DNA from: Larix kaempferi
Taxonomy: Eukaryota; Streptophyta; Pinopsida; Pinales; Pinaceae
Direction: 5' to 3'
Assembly (NCBI GenBank): GCA_027924585.1
Contig: BSBM01000106.1
Location: forward strand, 41,745,501 to 41,809,500
Length of the DNA stretch: 64,000 nucleotides
Position numbers and translations under genes: made by a program. Below the pieces are notes generated by a model. That model saw only the letters and a list, made by a program, of their open reading frames with translations. It had not been told where the DNA came from and did no database searches. Positions 48,635 to 61,330 of this stretch are shown here, piece by piece; the stretch's first letter is position 1, and each line of letters begins with the position of its first letter.

Positions 48635-51600
48635 TGTAACATACCCATTTACTGAAAAACATTTTATGTTTGAAGAAGACATTATCTTAAATTTTATTGT
48701 AAAGTTTTATATTTGGACAAGTGTCCATGGATGACTGTAATTGCACAATATTATTCTTTAAATAAATAAAATAGGAGACACTCACCCAAGGAGAACTGTT
48801 AAAAGAGTGTTTACTGACCCACTAGGTGGAATGGAATCTAGGGTAGAAGGCAATGGACAAGTGGAAGCATCATGAGTCAAGTAACTAGCTGTTGGTATGG
48901 GAAAACTCCCTTGAATTGTGGTCATAGTGCCCTGAAAGATGGGACTGGAGCTTGTGTCTCATTTATTAAAAGATGACCACCAAAAAGACCTAGGCATCTT
49001 TTTAAGAGCCATTGAATTTGGACTGAGGTTCAACACTTTTCCTGATGAGTAAACTTACCTTGTGGTTCTGTTGTATGCACACAAGAGATTCGATGAGGGG
49101 AAAAGCTATGTTTTTTATCATGGTGTAAGTCTGCCTTGTTTACTGCTGAGTGCAGGGTTTTACTGTTGAGTGCAGAGTTTGAGCATTTTTGGAAAGTCTC
49201 TATTCATTGCTGGTTATACAATTTGAGTGCCTTGATTCTACACAGAGTCTTCTACCTAGTGGTTCAGTAAACAGACTCGGGGGTCCAAAGGAGGCAAGTA
49301 GTTTGGTTGCTTCTTATGGAGAAGGTTGGGAGGAACAGGCCTCCTTGGGTGTTTGTCCACCCTATCTATAGTTACAAGTTCTACTTGATATTTCATCTCT
49401 AAGTAGTTAATTTACTTTCTGTAATTGTTGATTTAGTACTATTTAGCTAACTAACGATAATACAGAAGTATAAGTGTGATTTTCTGATCTGTTTAGGATT
49501 TTGTAGACGGCTGATTATATTTATGAATTGATAGAATAAATACCCTCTCTGTATTTTTCCCCATATTGTTTTCTGTATTGTACTCCATCACAGAGAAGGG
49601 GAATTAAAATTAGATAAATGATATGCAATGAACATGATGAATGATAGAACTAACTTTGTTTACTTCCCTTAAAGATTTCCTTTTCTGTTATGTTTTTCTT
49701 TTAAGTTTTTCCTATCTGTTATACTCTGCAAATTTAATTATTTCATGTCAAGTCTCAGAAAAACTAACGACATTCTTATCATACAGACATTATAATGTTT
49801 TTATAGATTTAGAAGCAAACATTTTACTTTCTGCACAAAACCTAGGGTTTTTATTTAAAATCAACTGTACCCTGCAAGTAGATAACACTACATAGTCTTT
49901 TCCTTTTCTTAAAAAAAAAATAGTATGCAAACTCTGTTATAGACAGTTATCATTATTTTTATGAAATTTTAAATAGTTGTAAACCAATCATAGAATTACC
50001 CATATTATCCAGATACAATAGTATCTTTGCCTTTGCAGCAACTAATTAATATAGGGTTTAATATTTCCATGTTTTCTAAACTCTGCAATAGATTTCTTTT
50101 ATTATAGCTTCTTACTAAATATCCATTCGAAAACTTCTATAAAGATTTCTATCTACTTCTGCAGTATAGTTCTGTAATATCAAACATTACCAACATTCTT
50201 AAAGTAAAACACTTATACAAACAAGTATACATTGGACGAATGATCTACATTGGTAAAACCCTAGCTTCTCCTTCATAACATTTAGAATTCTTACAACACT
50301 TGTCAAATCAAATAATATATCTAAGACAAAGTTTGACCTTTTAGAAAACATTTTCTTACATAACAAATTTAGGTTCGAAACTCTTGAAAGAACCAAAATA
50401 ATCTCAGGTTTGAGGCAAGCCCATATCAAACCCTACGGTCAAATCCATACATTCGAAGTATTAACTCAGATATTACCAGATTTCAAATAAGATTAAGGAT
50501 ACATGCTCAACATTGGAAAATACAGTCATGATAGCAAATATCCTATACAATGCTTAAACTAAAACAAAGGAACATTTCAGCATCAACATCAAACAGTAGT
50601 ATTGCTTTCCTATTGTAACCATTATCTGCAACGAAACGAAATAGATACACGAGACTAGGTCTCAGTTTTCAAGTTCGACCTCTCAAAACTTTCAAAGTTG
50701 CCTTCTAAACCAAATAGGTTAGGTTTTTGAGGTTTCAAAACAAAACATTGAGCTTTGGCTCTCAGCCATTAACCAAATACAACAAACATTGACATCAAAT
50801 AACATAGAGTATTAATTTCAAGCACAGTATAAAAACCGTAGGCCGAACCCTTTTAATTTATCCAATAGTCGAGGGTTAAAACCCTGGCAACAAGTAATAC
50901 ATTTCGACATACAGTAACACTGTAGAATACATCATAAGGGTAGGTCGAGGATTCAATCCTCCCCATGCATGCATCATAGCATGAGGGCATTCAACAACGA
51001 CCACACCTTTTGAAAATCGAAAGCTCCAACCAAACCAAACACAACTAGCAGTTGCCAAGAGAAACCACCAAGACTTACCGTTTCAAGCAGTAGTTTCCCA
51101 CTTAGCTTGAGCGTAGAACCCTGTAAGTGAAAGCGCCTGCCAATAACACAGAGGGTGGTTAAAACTTAAGTTCCAAGCTTAAAACAATACAGATGATTGC
51201 ATCAACATGAAAATTTCAGAAGATACATTACCTATACATTAAACCAAAGGTTTAAATTAACCGCTTCTGCAACCGGCTTTGAATCCAGAGTCACACATAA
51301 CTCGCTTGATGAATGCAGCTATTACATCCACAATAATTGGCTTGGATCTTAACCCTCAAAACTATCAACCCTTCCCTACAAGTCATGGTATTGAACCTGA
51401 GGAAGGCATCCTCAAGAACGAGCTTCGAAGTCGAGCACCACTACAATCGGCGTGATTTTTCCTGAGCCATTCAAATACCAAAACAATGCAGTGACATTCC
51501 ACACAAGAGCTCAGCTCTTAAACTATAAACTTGTAACAGTAATCCCTCTTAGGTCACAGTTTTGAATCGTGGGAGGAGCTCTCAAAACCTGAAAACAAAA

Positions 51601-53020
51601 CACTAAAGTTTCGCAGGCCTGTTGGCCTCGTTACTACACCACTCCTGAACAATGAATGTAGAATGGTTATGCTACCTGAGTGATAAGCCCGAGAGCTGTT
51701 ACGGTTAACACCTTAACCAAGGAGACCACGTGAACATTACCACGTTGGATGCCAATGGGCATTCCACTCCTGTTGCCTTTATTACACTTTTAATAATTGA
51801 CCTACCAACGTACTGTTTCCTGTCAACATAACCACATATCAAACCTTGCCAAACATTCTCCATAGTAATACTTACCAACTTCAAATTTAAGCAGGGTCGT
51901 ATGTTATCAAAGTTTACATTATCGTTTCTATGGTAAGCTAGGTGCTACATTGTAGCGCATCAAGGTTAATGTTGGCCATTATCATGATGGAATTCATAAC
52001 CCTAGTATATCATATAATGCCCTAAGTCCAAAGACTCATGCCTATTGTCAATATACTAGTAAATTATATAGAACACTTTTTAATCAAACCTTTTGGGTAT
52101 GGTATTAGCACCATAAGGATTAACAAATATTTATTTTGGAGTTTACAAAGTATATAATGTACAACTAGAAACATTAGATAAGTCACTTAATAATTTATCC
52201 CCTTGGTCATGCTCTTATGGAAGAGAATAATAAAAGGAGTTTTTGCAATTCATCTCCAAGCCTAAATCCTAATGATATAACATGTTTAAATTTCGAGTCA
52301 TAAGACATTTATATATCGAAACATTCTATTCTCAAATCCTAAGTTCAGAACCTTTAAACATTATACAAACTTATGAACTTTAAAAATTACACAACGTCGA
52401 GAAGGAAGTTAATAGTATGGCAAGCATATATGCCACTTTTCTAGGATGTAGTTGAAGAAGTTTTTAGAGTAGTTTTCTCCTTGTAGTGGCTCCTTACAAT
52501 CTAGAGTTTTCAAATAGCAATTACAACTTCTAGAAATTCAATCAAAGATTTAAGTAGAACACTTACAGAAGTAAGACTGAGATTGAAAACATTATTAAGC
52601 TCTCTCCATGAAGTACATCAGACTTATCACTAAACATTGACTGTTAACTGAAAGTGCATTTAAGACTTAGTAGAAATACTTTTCATTACTAGTAGGGACA
52701 TATCTTTCTTACCTGCAATTCTGTGAAAAAGAAGGTTCAAATGCTTTAGCATAAATGCTAAGTAAGCCTTGGGGTACCCATAGGACCCCTTCAACATCAA
52801 CAAACAAAAGAACACAGTTAGCACATATAAACAATAACTATAGCAAAGGGAACCTTTAAAGCATTGACATCGTCGCAAAACAATACAGTTGTATAATCAT
52901 TAAAAACATTTTTTTCATCATGTCGACATAGAAGCATTTAATATGATTCCGCACAGCAAATTACAGCATTTAATGCTACATTGAAAAATTTTAAATTTTG
53001 TGAAATTTCGGGATGTTACA
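48635..53020 (+). repeat. 3' LTR of the nested element (4386 bp)
   Basis: TGTAACATACCCA...GGGATGTTACA, with ends TGTAAC/GTTACA. It aligns along its full length with 42470-46875, with scattered substitutions and small indels. It is followed at once by the target duplication TGTGG. Confidence 0.93.
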
Positions 53021-53025
53021 TGTGG

Positions 53026-54277
53026 TCGGCAAGCCCAACCACTTCATGAATTCTGCTGAAATGAGGTTCTTTTGGCTCCCGATATCGACAATGAACTGCA
53101 GCGAGGAACCCTTTACCCACATCTGGGAATGGAAGAGGCGCTCCCCCTCCTCTGGATCTTCTGGTTCCTCCTTCTGGACCTTCATTGTGGCAACAATGGC
53201 GTTGGGCTCTGCATCGATAATCTGCTTCCCCCTGTCATTTCCCCTTTCAGGTTCTTGTTCGGAGTCGGAGCATGCATCCGATTCAGAAGCCTTTAGCTCG
53301 GCCACCAGTGACTGCTTGGCCCGAAACTCACTTGTGTTGTGCATGGAGCTCTTACGAAACTCACACCACTTTCCCGTGTCCTTCTTTGCTTGTGGTTTTG
53401 GCGGCTTATCCTGGGCCGCTCTACCTTGGCTTTGTCCTTTGTTCTGCGGTTTGGGGGCACCTTTACCTTGCTTTTGATTCGCGGATCCAAAGTCTCGCTT
53501 CTTCTGTTTGAACTTTTGCTCAATCTTGGTAGCAAACCGATATGCTGTGCTAAGCGAGGAGATGTCAAGGAACTCCATTTCCTCCTGAATGTATCTGTGC
53601 AGACAACTGCGGTACTTCAACACCAAATGTTTCTCTGAATCTTGGATACCCAATTTTGTGCGCAGGGTATGGAACAGATTCGCCAGCTCATGCACATCTT
53701 GATCCCTTTGCTGCCGCAACGTAGTCCATTGTATGTACTTGTCTTCATAGCTTCCCGCGGGATAGTATTGTTCCTTGATGGCGTCTCGGAAAGAATTCCA
53801 AGTGGGTGCGGCCGAAAACAGAGAGGATTCCCTCTCGTCTGTCTACTCATAGTAGGTTTCCCACCAGTCCTTGACATGGGGGGCGGCTTTGAGGAGTGCA
53901 AAAGTGATCCTTTCCCGATTGGAAAATTCATGCACCGAGAAGTACCCTTCTAACAGATTCAACCATCTATCTACGATGTTTGCATCTATTTGGCCTTCAA
54001 ATATGGGAATGTCAAAGTTTACTTGTACCTTAAAAGGGGTTGCGCCTCCAGAATGGCTGCTGCTAGGAAGTCGTTGAAGGATCTAGGAAAATTTATCCAT
54101 CATCGTGTTCCTTTGTTTCTCGAGGGCCTCCTCGAGCAATATTTTGATAGGATCTCCTGCTTCCTCGTCTTTCTTTTCGTCCGCCACGGGCGTCCCTCGG
54201 GGTTTGCAAGGATGATCTTGCAAGGGTTCAACTAGGTTGATCCCTAACTCCTTATACCTTGAGCTCGTTGGGGACAT
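53026..54277 (-). pseudogene. Gypsy gag and start of protease, decayed
   Basis: Starts at ATG 54277 (MSPTSSRYKELG). After an acidic N-terminus comes the retrotransposon-gag domain: FDIPIFEGQIDANIVDRWLN, ALLKAAPHVKDWWETY, and VHELANLFHTLRTKLGI at about 53690. A Lys/Gln/Pro-rich linker follows, then a knuckle-like WCEFRKSSMHNTSEFR in which a His and the last Cys expected in relatives are replaced. The protease motif reads VDIGSQKNLIS where D[ST]G is normal. The frame is broken near 53620-53930 and 54080. It runs into the nested element after EFMKWLGLP and resumes at 42469. Confidence 0.87.
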
Positions 54278-54306
54278 GCAAAGAAGGATTGAGAAAGAGC
54301 AGACCT

Positions 54307-54318
54307 GCTCTGATACCA
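54307..54318 (-). other. Primer binding site of the gypsy element
   Basis: Minus strand TGGTATCAGAGC, a perfect initiator-Met tRNA match one base inside the right LTR, which proves the minus-strand orientation. Confidence 0.92.
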
Positions 54319-54319
54319 C

Positions 54320-54944
54320 TGATCCGGACTTATGAAGGAACGCAATGAATTGATGAAATACACATAACCATAGAGATGCAGCAGAAATAAGACTTCATTT
54401 GATTAATATCACATAACGAAAATATGCTTACAGACAGAATTGACATAAACTAGCTAGAGCATTGGTATCTTATCTCTGAGAAGAGATGTGGCGGCCACCG
54501 GCCTCTGAACTCTGAGTTACAATGTTACTCCAAGCCTATCTATTATTGAGAAGCAAAGGAAAACCCTAAACATCCAAAAACCTAACCCTAGGAGATGAAA
54601 ATGCCAAACTATGGGCCCCATTGGGGTAAATTGGTACATCAATTTCCTGGCATCATAACTTGGCATATGATCTTCGTTTGACACGCATGATACCTCATTG
54701 GAAAGATCTATCGGAGGACTACTCTTACGATAGCGAATGTTGAGTCTCTAACTCACATTTTCCAGAACAAGATTTTCCAAAATATGTCGTTTAGGGTCTC
54801 AAAACAGCTCTCAAAGTTTAGGACCCAAAAAAAATGCTAAAAATAGTAAGTTGTGCTATAATTAAGGAAACTGAAAGAACTAAAAGAACAATGTTGGGGC
54901 CCCAAGTGGAATAGGCGGGTGGCCACCAATATCCACCTGGATCA
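54320..54944 (-). repeat. 5' LTR of the gypsy element (625 bp)
   Basis: Same ends as the left LTR and aligned along its length with many substitutions. The 3' edge on the plus strand is CCACCTGGATCA followed by target duplication ACCTA. Confidence 0.93.
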
Positions 54945-55439
54945 ACCTACCATTTACAAAGACAAAACCATAATAGAGATATTGTTTAAGCCTAAACATC
55001 CCAAAAAAATTCTTGAACAATGAAGTTCGACATCTACATATAACTATTAGATGCATTACAAACTATAGAAACTAAAAAGAGCCTTAGACCCATAACATCA
55101 ATGAACCTAGTGACCCTTATTGAACCCTCCATGCCAAAATGACACAGAGCTTGATGGCTATGTGGAAAAATTTCCATCCCTGAAGGTCACATTACAGAAG
55201 CACCACCACCCTCAACTAGAATACACAAATAAAATTGAACCCCCAACTTGCTAGCAATCACGTCAATTTTTCTATGCATTAAGCGACAATCAACATTATG
55301 TTCTTTTAAAAAAACTTGTTGGTTACTAATCACCCTTCTATTTCTCTCGTTTATCCATTAAAACCCGAGCCAATAGTCCCTTCATAACCCAAAACATTGC
55401 AATCGATCACTCATACATTGCCAGACGACCCCAAGTAGT

Positions 55440-55640
55440 TCCAGGGTCCTGAACCCACTTGACCAATGCCTCGAAATCCTCCTTAGGTTTCATACTCTCC
55501 AATTCCTCCCACAAACCATGTTCAACCGCACTGATCTCGTCCTGCACTACAATCAAAATACAAGACTTATAGAAATTGGTCGCTTCAACAACCTTGCTTT
55601 TCTCCCTCGTGGCTTGCTACAGGGAGACTTCTTTATTTCC
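55440..55640 (-). other. Unidentified coding-like stretch
   Basis: About 66 open codons on the minus strand, between two stops and without an ATG near the start. They include VEATNFYKSCILIVVQDEIS, EHGLWEELE and WVQDPGTTWGRLAMYE. The Trp and Glu content looks protein-like and the frame seems to carry on after a TGA (SIAMFWVMKGLLARVLMDK). I do not recognise the family; it may be a degenerate exon or transposon piece. Confidence 0.25.
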
Positions 55641-56185
55641 CTTCACATCCTAGCTTTCCTTCCTCCCCCTTGTCTCCATATACCTAATTTGTCTAAGGCC
55701 CAGACTTCTTCCAAGAGTGACCCCGATGGAGCATAAAAACACTCAGTGAAGCGACAGCTCAACCAAAAAATCTTTGCCTCAATCAATTATCCCATCTTCC
55801 AAATTTATGATGATTGTTCCATAAATTGCCATAAATGACCTGAAAAATCTTCTCTTTTCCAATCCTACGCCCATACACTATGGAAATACGCCACCCCCAT
55901 TCTTCCATTATTACCCACGTAACAAACTAAGGGCAAGCCCTCCTCCTATACCTTATCCTGTAGGAATAACCCAGGAAACCATCGCCATGTCCATTCCCTC
56001 CACCACCCATTTTTTCTAGACTATGCTCAAAACTCTCGATTTGCATGTGCCAAGTGCTAGGCCTATTCCTCCAGTTGTCAAGTTTGCCCACCAGTGTCAC
56101 CCATTCAAAAAATTGATTAATATGAAGTTGTGAGGTGATATAATATATTTGTATGTAAAATACAATAGAAAATAAACTAAAAGGA

Positions 56186-56213
56186 ATATAATATATATAT
56201 ATATATATATATA
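56186..56213. repeat. (AT)n microsatellite
   Basis: About fourteen AT dinucleotides in AT-rich spacer. Confidence 0.95.
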
Positions 56214-56749
56214 ATATTAAAGAAAACAAAGTTATCAATTATAAAATGATTAATATAATTTTTAACTATATTAAATTGGTTTTATGTTTCATTAAACTTT
56301 CACCAATAAAATTTTGTATATAATACTAAATTTAAAATAATTAAAATTATTCATTAAGATAAGCAATGATAGTATGAATTTCACAAAACAATTTAAACAT
56401 TTATTTAAAATAATAATTATAAAAATAATTGGCGTAATTGGTTTTTTAATAATTATAGGTTGTTTTAAAAAAAAAAGAAACATATTTTTTATTCGAGAAT
56501 GGAAGATATAATCATCAGGTGTCATGGCACGAGAAATTGAACAAAATATAACCAGATAATAGTAGATAACTCACAAACTAACAAAAACAACAATGCTCCC
56601 CATAAAGTTTCCATGTAATACTAATAACTCCATTGCAAAATCAAAACAATTGAGCATCTAATAACTAAACCACTTATGCTTCACATCCCTCATAAATTTC
56701 AAAAAATATTTTTTTGACATAGCAGAGACCTTCTCTCCATATTTCTATT

Positions 56750-58301
56750 CCTCAATAACCATATGACCAGGCTATATTAGGAACAAATCCTTAGAAAGTG
56801 AATCTACAAATGTACTCATTTCTCGATATGCATGTGTATAGTTCACCCACTGAAATAAGTCATTGATATCCTTCATATGTAGATCCAATTGATTTATCTT
56901 GATATTCTGGACCCAAACTTCACCATCCATCCATTGCATTGTCATCGTAGAGTCCCCAACTACCTAAATTTGGGTAATAACCAATTCCACGGAAAATTTC
57001 AAAAGATAAAAGAGTGTATTGAATTCACCCATATTGTTAATCCCAACACTCAAACATAACTTACCTTTGAAAAAATTCCCACTAGAGAGATACGACACAA
57101 ATCCAATGCTACAATGTTGCCCAAGATCCTGAGAGGCCCCACCAACTTAAATCCAAACAATATCTAGCTTCAAAACCACGTCATTGAAAGAATGTCCATC
57201 ATTTTTAACCAAGGTCAAGGATTAAAACCTTAGCATAGCATTTTTCTTGTGTAGAGATCTTGAAAGTGGGGATTAGTTTCTCTTCAGATATATGGGAATT
57301 TAAAGACAACCAAATTCCTCAAATAATAGAATAAGGAATCGATCTAAAGCCTTTAAGTTCCAGATGAGTGAAGTACTCAAAGAAAGACTCAACCAAATTT
57401 TCTTTGTCCCACAAATTATTCATAGTAAAATGAAGTTCTACCACTTTCCATACCCAGTGAGTCTAAGGGAAAGTGCGGAATAGATGATCATTTGTTTTTT
57501 CATTTTATTTGCACAATGTACATATTCCTAGCTTGAATTTATTCCTTCTTTACATCTTGTCCCAAGTAAGAGCCCTCCTATTCAAGATCATTTAGAGAAA
57601 GAGAATAGATTTTGGAGGTGCAACCACCTTCCATAATTTTTTCTACCACCAACGATGTTCTACAAATATCCTAGCATTTAATTCCAAGTAACCAAATTTT
57701 GTAGTATAATGGCCCCTGAGCTAGTTAAATGGAAAAATAATTTTATCCTCCCCATAGAGATATTTGACGTGAACCTTTTGAATTTATGGTCAATGCATAT
57801 CCCACCACAATTCCCATTCTCCAACCAACCCCAAATATGGGGCCTCAATCCATCCATGTCTCCAAATATCAGTTGAAATTGGATTGACAAACTCATTTAA
57901 TGTACAACACTCTCGAACTTGAAAATGGTGGGCCAACTCATCAGGGAAAAAACAATATTCCCACAACCCATAGTAGCATCAACACCCACCCCAATAAAGT
58001 CATCTAATCTAACCTTCCAAGCCAAATTTCACCCAAGTACTGAAAATCCAAGGACAATTCCTTCAATTTATTAGAGACATTGTGGATAATCTCATTTTGA
58101 GTTCAAGTCCAATCTAAAATAGAAACAAGAGCAATATATTTCCCACCAGAATCCTTCTCCATAGGCTATCTCAATAGAAACATTTCCATAATGATTTAGT
58201 AGCAAGTGTTTGATTAAAAATGAAATGTTTTTAACCCCTAACCACCTTGATCCTTCAGGGGAGCAATGAATTTCTAGTTGGCCAATTTTGAACCCTTATA
58301 G
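56750..58301 (-). pseudogene. LINE copy 3, zf-RVT and RNase H half
   Basis: Strongly decayed minus-strand coding sequence. From 58296 downward it reads FIAPLKDQGG-like text (end of RT), then KKLWKVVAPPKSILFLWMIL and a C.LCK...HLF zinc region. RNase H follows, with NNMGEFNTLFYLLK, VVGDSTMTMQWMDGEVW and WVNYTHAYREMSTFVDSLSK. The first RNase H Asp is replaced (VGGAS). Stops and frameshifts are frequent, more than in copies 1 and 2, and the protein is clearly different, so this is another family. The upstream half lies beyond the LTR element, at 62681-64000. Confidence 0.75.
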
Positions 58302-58686
58302 TGTTAGGAACCCATGTCAACCCTTCTATTTACTTTGTTAGTATATTGTTGTTGGACGCATATGCTTTGTAAGTCGTCCCGTAGTATTTGTTGATCCATA
58401 GTTGTGTTATTGTTGTTTGGCGCATATGCTTTGTAAGTCACCCATAGTATTGTTGATCCATAGTTTGTATTGGCCCATGGTTTTGACCCATAGTATTGGC
58501 ACCTAGACTTAGTATATAAGTGTGTGTTGAGGCCTATGAAGGCACCGTGAAGTTATTTGTGTTGAGCTTGCTCAAAGGAGGTTTCCCCCTCGAAGTGGCC
58601 TGCGATCAATACAAAAGTGATTCTGAGTTCTGTTATTTTTGCTATCTCGTGTGTTTTCATTAATTAATTATTGCATGTTCATCACA
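58302..58686 (+). repeat. 5' LTR (385 bp)
   Basis: TGTTAGGAACCC...GTTCATCACA. It contains TATATAAG at 58513-58520, a probable TATA box for the element transcript; the partner LTR has TATACAAG. Two internal copies of GCATATGCTTTGTAAGTC lie about 60 bp apart. Confidence 0.93.
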
Positions 58687-58688
58687 TC

Positions 58689-58700
58689 TGGTATCATAAC
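58689..58700 (+). other. Primer binding site, decayed
   Basis: TGGTATCATAAC two bases after the LTR. It matches the initiator-Met site over the first eight bases and at the final A-C positions only loosely. Confidence 0.75.
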
Positions 58701-59099
58701 ACTTTCTTGGGCTCACTTGGTGAAATTTCTGCCAAAAAAAATTTTCACATCTGTTGCAGCTTCGGATCTGGGAATAATCCCTATCCGCTTAACTATGGGA
58801 AGTACTTGGGCATAAGCCCTAAAAATCATTGTGTGGAGTACCACAGGAACCCCAAAGTAGCTGGCCCATTGAGAGGGCCTGCCAGCAAAAAGGGAAACGA
58901 CCCCTACCTGATTGACTAGTTCCCACACGTGAGGTAAACCAAGAGCTGTCGTTTGTGGAAAAGCGGTTATCAGTTTTACCAGAGCCGTGGAGTGAGGGGT
59001 ACTGCCCCAATACGCAAGCCGTCAGACAACATTGGTGGCCGAGTGAAACCACTGAACTGTTAGGAAGTCGCACATACTTGGGGTCCATATCTATTTTCA

Positions 59100-59300
59100 G
59101 CTGAACTGTTGCCGCGTCGTTTCAGATCCATTCTGAAAGTCATTCCAGATCCAGCCATTTCAGATCTATTTCAAATCTAGTCGTTTTCGATCCATTCAGT
59201 GTCGTTTCAGATCCATTTGTTTCCGATCCCTTCCATGCCATTGCAGATCTATCTATTTCAGATCCCTTCCGCGCCGTTGCAGATCCATTCCCCCCCCCCA
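59100..59300 (+). repeat. Minisatellite of TTTCAGATCCATT-type units in the leader
   Basis: CAGATCCATT, CAGATCCAGC, CAGATCTATT, CGATCCATTC, CAGATCCATT, CGATCCCTTC, CAGATCTATC, CAGATCCCTTCC and CAGATCCATTCC follow one another every 15-20 bases between primer site and gag. The array ends in a run of C then A at about 59290-59313. Confidence 0.8.
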
Positions 59301-59760
59301 AAAAAAAAAAAAACCCATTTTCTGCCCATATCTCCCTTGTTTTCACTCTGTTTTCCCTAAAAATTCACTGACCACCCTGCATCCCATTCTGCATATTTCA
59401 TTCCCGAGGAACCTATCCCAAATTCGACTTCCCATAGCCCGAAATCCCACATTTGTCCATTTTTAGGGTTTTCCATAACTTCTTCGGATTTCACCCAATT
59501 GACTTCAAATTTTTCCACCAAGTTCCTTTCTTAGTTCTGCTTCTTTGTCCCTCTCTGCCAAATTTTCTCATTCTTTCACTCCACTTCTAAAATCCTCATT
59601 TTTTGCTTCCCTGTCCATCAGAAAGTTTCCAAAACCTAGTCAAACCCCAATTACCCCTCTGAGTTTTTTCCAAATCCAAATTTCCCTTTACTAAATAAGC
59701 TTTTGTTTGTGTTTTTCTATCCATTCCCCCCCCCTCCAAAAAAAAACAAAACTCCTGGTT

Positions 59761-61330
59761 ATGGTTGTCACCCGCACCGGACCAAAAACCATGGAGGAAG
59801 CACTTGCAGCCATCCAAACCAAACTCCAAGATCTGGATGAAAAATTTCTCAGCCTCCATCTTCAACATTCAGCCATGAACAATAACCAATAGCAAGAATC
59901 TTCTGCAGCCATTGGGTTGTCTTCTTCCAGCAATTTATGTGGTTCGAAGGTTGAATTTCCTCGCTTCAATGGTACTGATTCAACTGGATGGGTCTATTGT
60001 GCAAAACAGTATTTCAGTCTGCATAATACTTTTGATGTCCAAAAAGTTCCACTTGCATCCTTTCATTTGGAATAGGAAGCCCTTCAATGGTACCGTTGGT
60101 ACATCAAGGCTCATAACGAGCCAAAATGGACAGATTTTTGCCAACTCCTTTTGCAACGATTTGGTCCTAGTGCTTTTGATGACTTCACTGGAGCACTCAC
60201 TAAACTCCGTCAAAGTGGCACTGTGAGAGAGTATCAAATCGAATTTGAGAAACTAGCCAATCACACAAAAGGCTTGTCTGATGAATTCTACAGGAGTTGT
60301 TTTATCAGTGGTCTTAAGGATGAAATCTGGTCAGAGGTTAAAATGTTCTGTCCCAACACAATCATGGAAGTCCTAGGGTTAGCTAAGTCGGCAGAAGACA
60401 AGATTGCATCCCAACTGTGCTCCAAACCCACTTTTGTTCCCTTCCAAAATATGGGTTCTCAACGACCTCCCATTCCGCTAGAAACTCGACCAACTCCTAT
60501 CAAGCATTTGTCTGAAACAGAGATGCAGGCATGCAAAGAAAAAAGGATTTGTTATAATTGTGATGAGAAATTCACTCAGGGACATAGATGTGTTCAACAA
60601 AAGCTCTATCTCTTCGATATGGATTCTCCTCCTGCCTCTAAAATTGGTGAAGAAGCTCCAGATATAATGGATGCTCAGGTCGACATTCAGGAGCCTCCTA
60701 TTGACCCCCCATCTCAGGATGAACAACCAGAGATATCTCTCCATGCTTTATCCGGCGTCACCACCCCCCAAACAATGCGGGTCAGGGGTTATTTCAAGAA
60801 GCTTCCTCTTACAAAACGCATTGATTATGGTAGCACTCATAACTTCATTAACCCCTGGATCGCTAAATAGGATGATTTTTTTGTCCATCCTTACTCCAAC
60901 TTTGAAGTCATGGTTGCTAATGGAGGCACCTTACCTTGCAAGGGAAAGTGTCACAATGTGCGTATCTCTCTGGAAGATTATAACCTGCGCTCTGACATGT
61001 TTTCCTTGTCCTTAGGCGGATGTGATGTGGTTTTGGGCATTCAATGGTTATGCACACTTCGCCCCATCTTATGGGATTTTGTTGAACTTTGGATGCAGTT
61101 TTCAGTTAATGGGACATAACACAAATTTACAGGCTTACAACCAGGGTCTCTCCGCATCATCGGTTCACATCGCCTGGGAAAGGTCCCTAAGAAGAATTCA
61201 CATGGTGTCATCGCTCAGCTCCATTCCATTTAGATGCACCCATCAATGGTCTCCACTACTTCCTTGGATAGATATGCAGGTGTCTTTACTGCACTAGTGG
61301 GCTTTCTGCCTTCAAGAGACCTTTCCAGTA
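59761..61330 (+). pseudogene. Gag-protease of the gypsy derivative, in-frame stops only
   Basis: ATG 59761 starts MVVTRTGPKTMEEALAAIQT. One frame continues for over 500 codons with stops at 59890 (TAG), 60073 (TAG), 60868 (TAG), 61117 (TAA) and 61231 (TAG) and no frameshift. Gag features are EFPRFNGTDSTGWVY, LQWYRWYI and VREYQIEFEKLANHTKGLSD. The zinc knuckle is CYNCDEKFTQGHRC, the form usual in plant gypsy gag. The protease has IDYGSTHNFI where D[ST]G is expected, and the later VVLGIQWL motif. The frame then reaches VFTALVGFLPSRDLSSRH, the linker that normally precedes RT, and RT itself is absent. Confidence 0.88.

Larger units (their letters stand above)
42470..53020 (+). mobile_element. 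Nested non-autonomous LTR retrotransposon with 4.4-kb LTRs
   Basis: Inserted in the protease region of the gypsy element with the 5-bp duplication TGTGG (42465-42469 and 53021-53025). Orientation is plus, opposite to its host. LTRs of 4406 and 4386 bp make up over four fifths of its 10.55 kb. The interior (46876-48634) is only 1.76 kb and holds gag joined to the integrase tail; protease, RT, RNase H and the integrase core are missing. The first 320 LTR positions differ at about 18 places by eye, fewer than in the host's LTRs, as expected for a later insertion. Confidence 0.93.
38560..54944 (-). mobile_element. Ty3/gypsy LTR retrotransposon, split by a nested element
   Basis: Complete outer structure on the minus strand: LTRs at 38560-39176 and 54320-54944, flanked by the 5-bp target duplication ACCTA (38555-38559 and 54945-54949). 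The primer site and purine tract are in the right places. Without the nested 10.55 kb the element would be about 5.8 kb, normal for the family. Gene order gag-protease-RT-RNase H-integrase and a chromodomain-like end make it a chromovirus-type gypsy. The LTRs differ at about 23 of the first 240 positions by eye, so it is old. All frames are broken. Confidence 0.93.
54950..56749. other. Spacer to the right of the gypsy element
   Basis: Apart from the coding-like stretch at 55440-55640 and an AT microsatellite, this is AT-rich sequence with no recognisable feature. The last part may be the 3' tail of the LINE that starts at 56750. Confidence 0.4.

Noticed and set aside
53013-53477. Long plus-strand frame across the gypsy gag
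   Set aside because: It is antisense to a clear gag/protease coding sequence.
58713-59088. Organelle-derived DNA in the gypsy leader
   Set aside because: The less AT-rich block has a different look, but I could not match it to any organelle gene with confidence.
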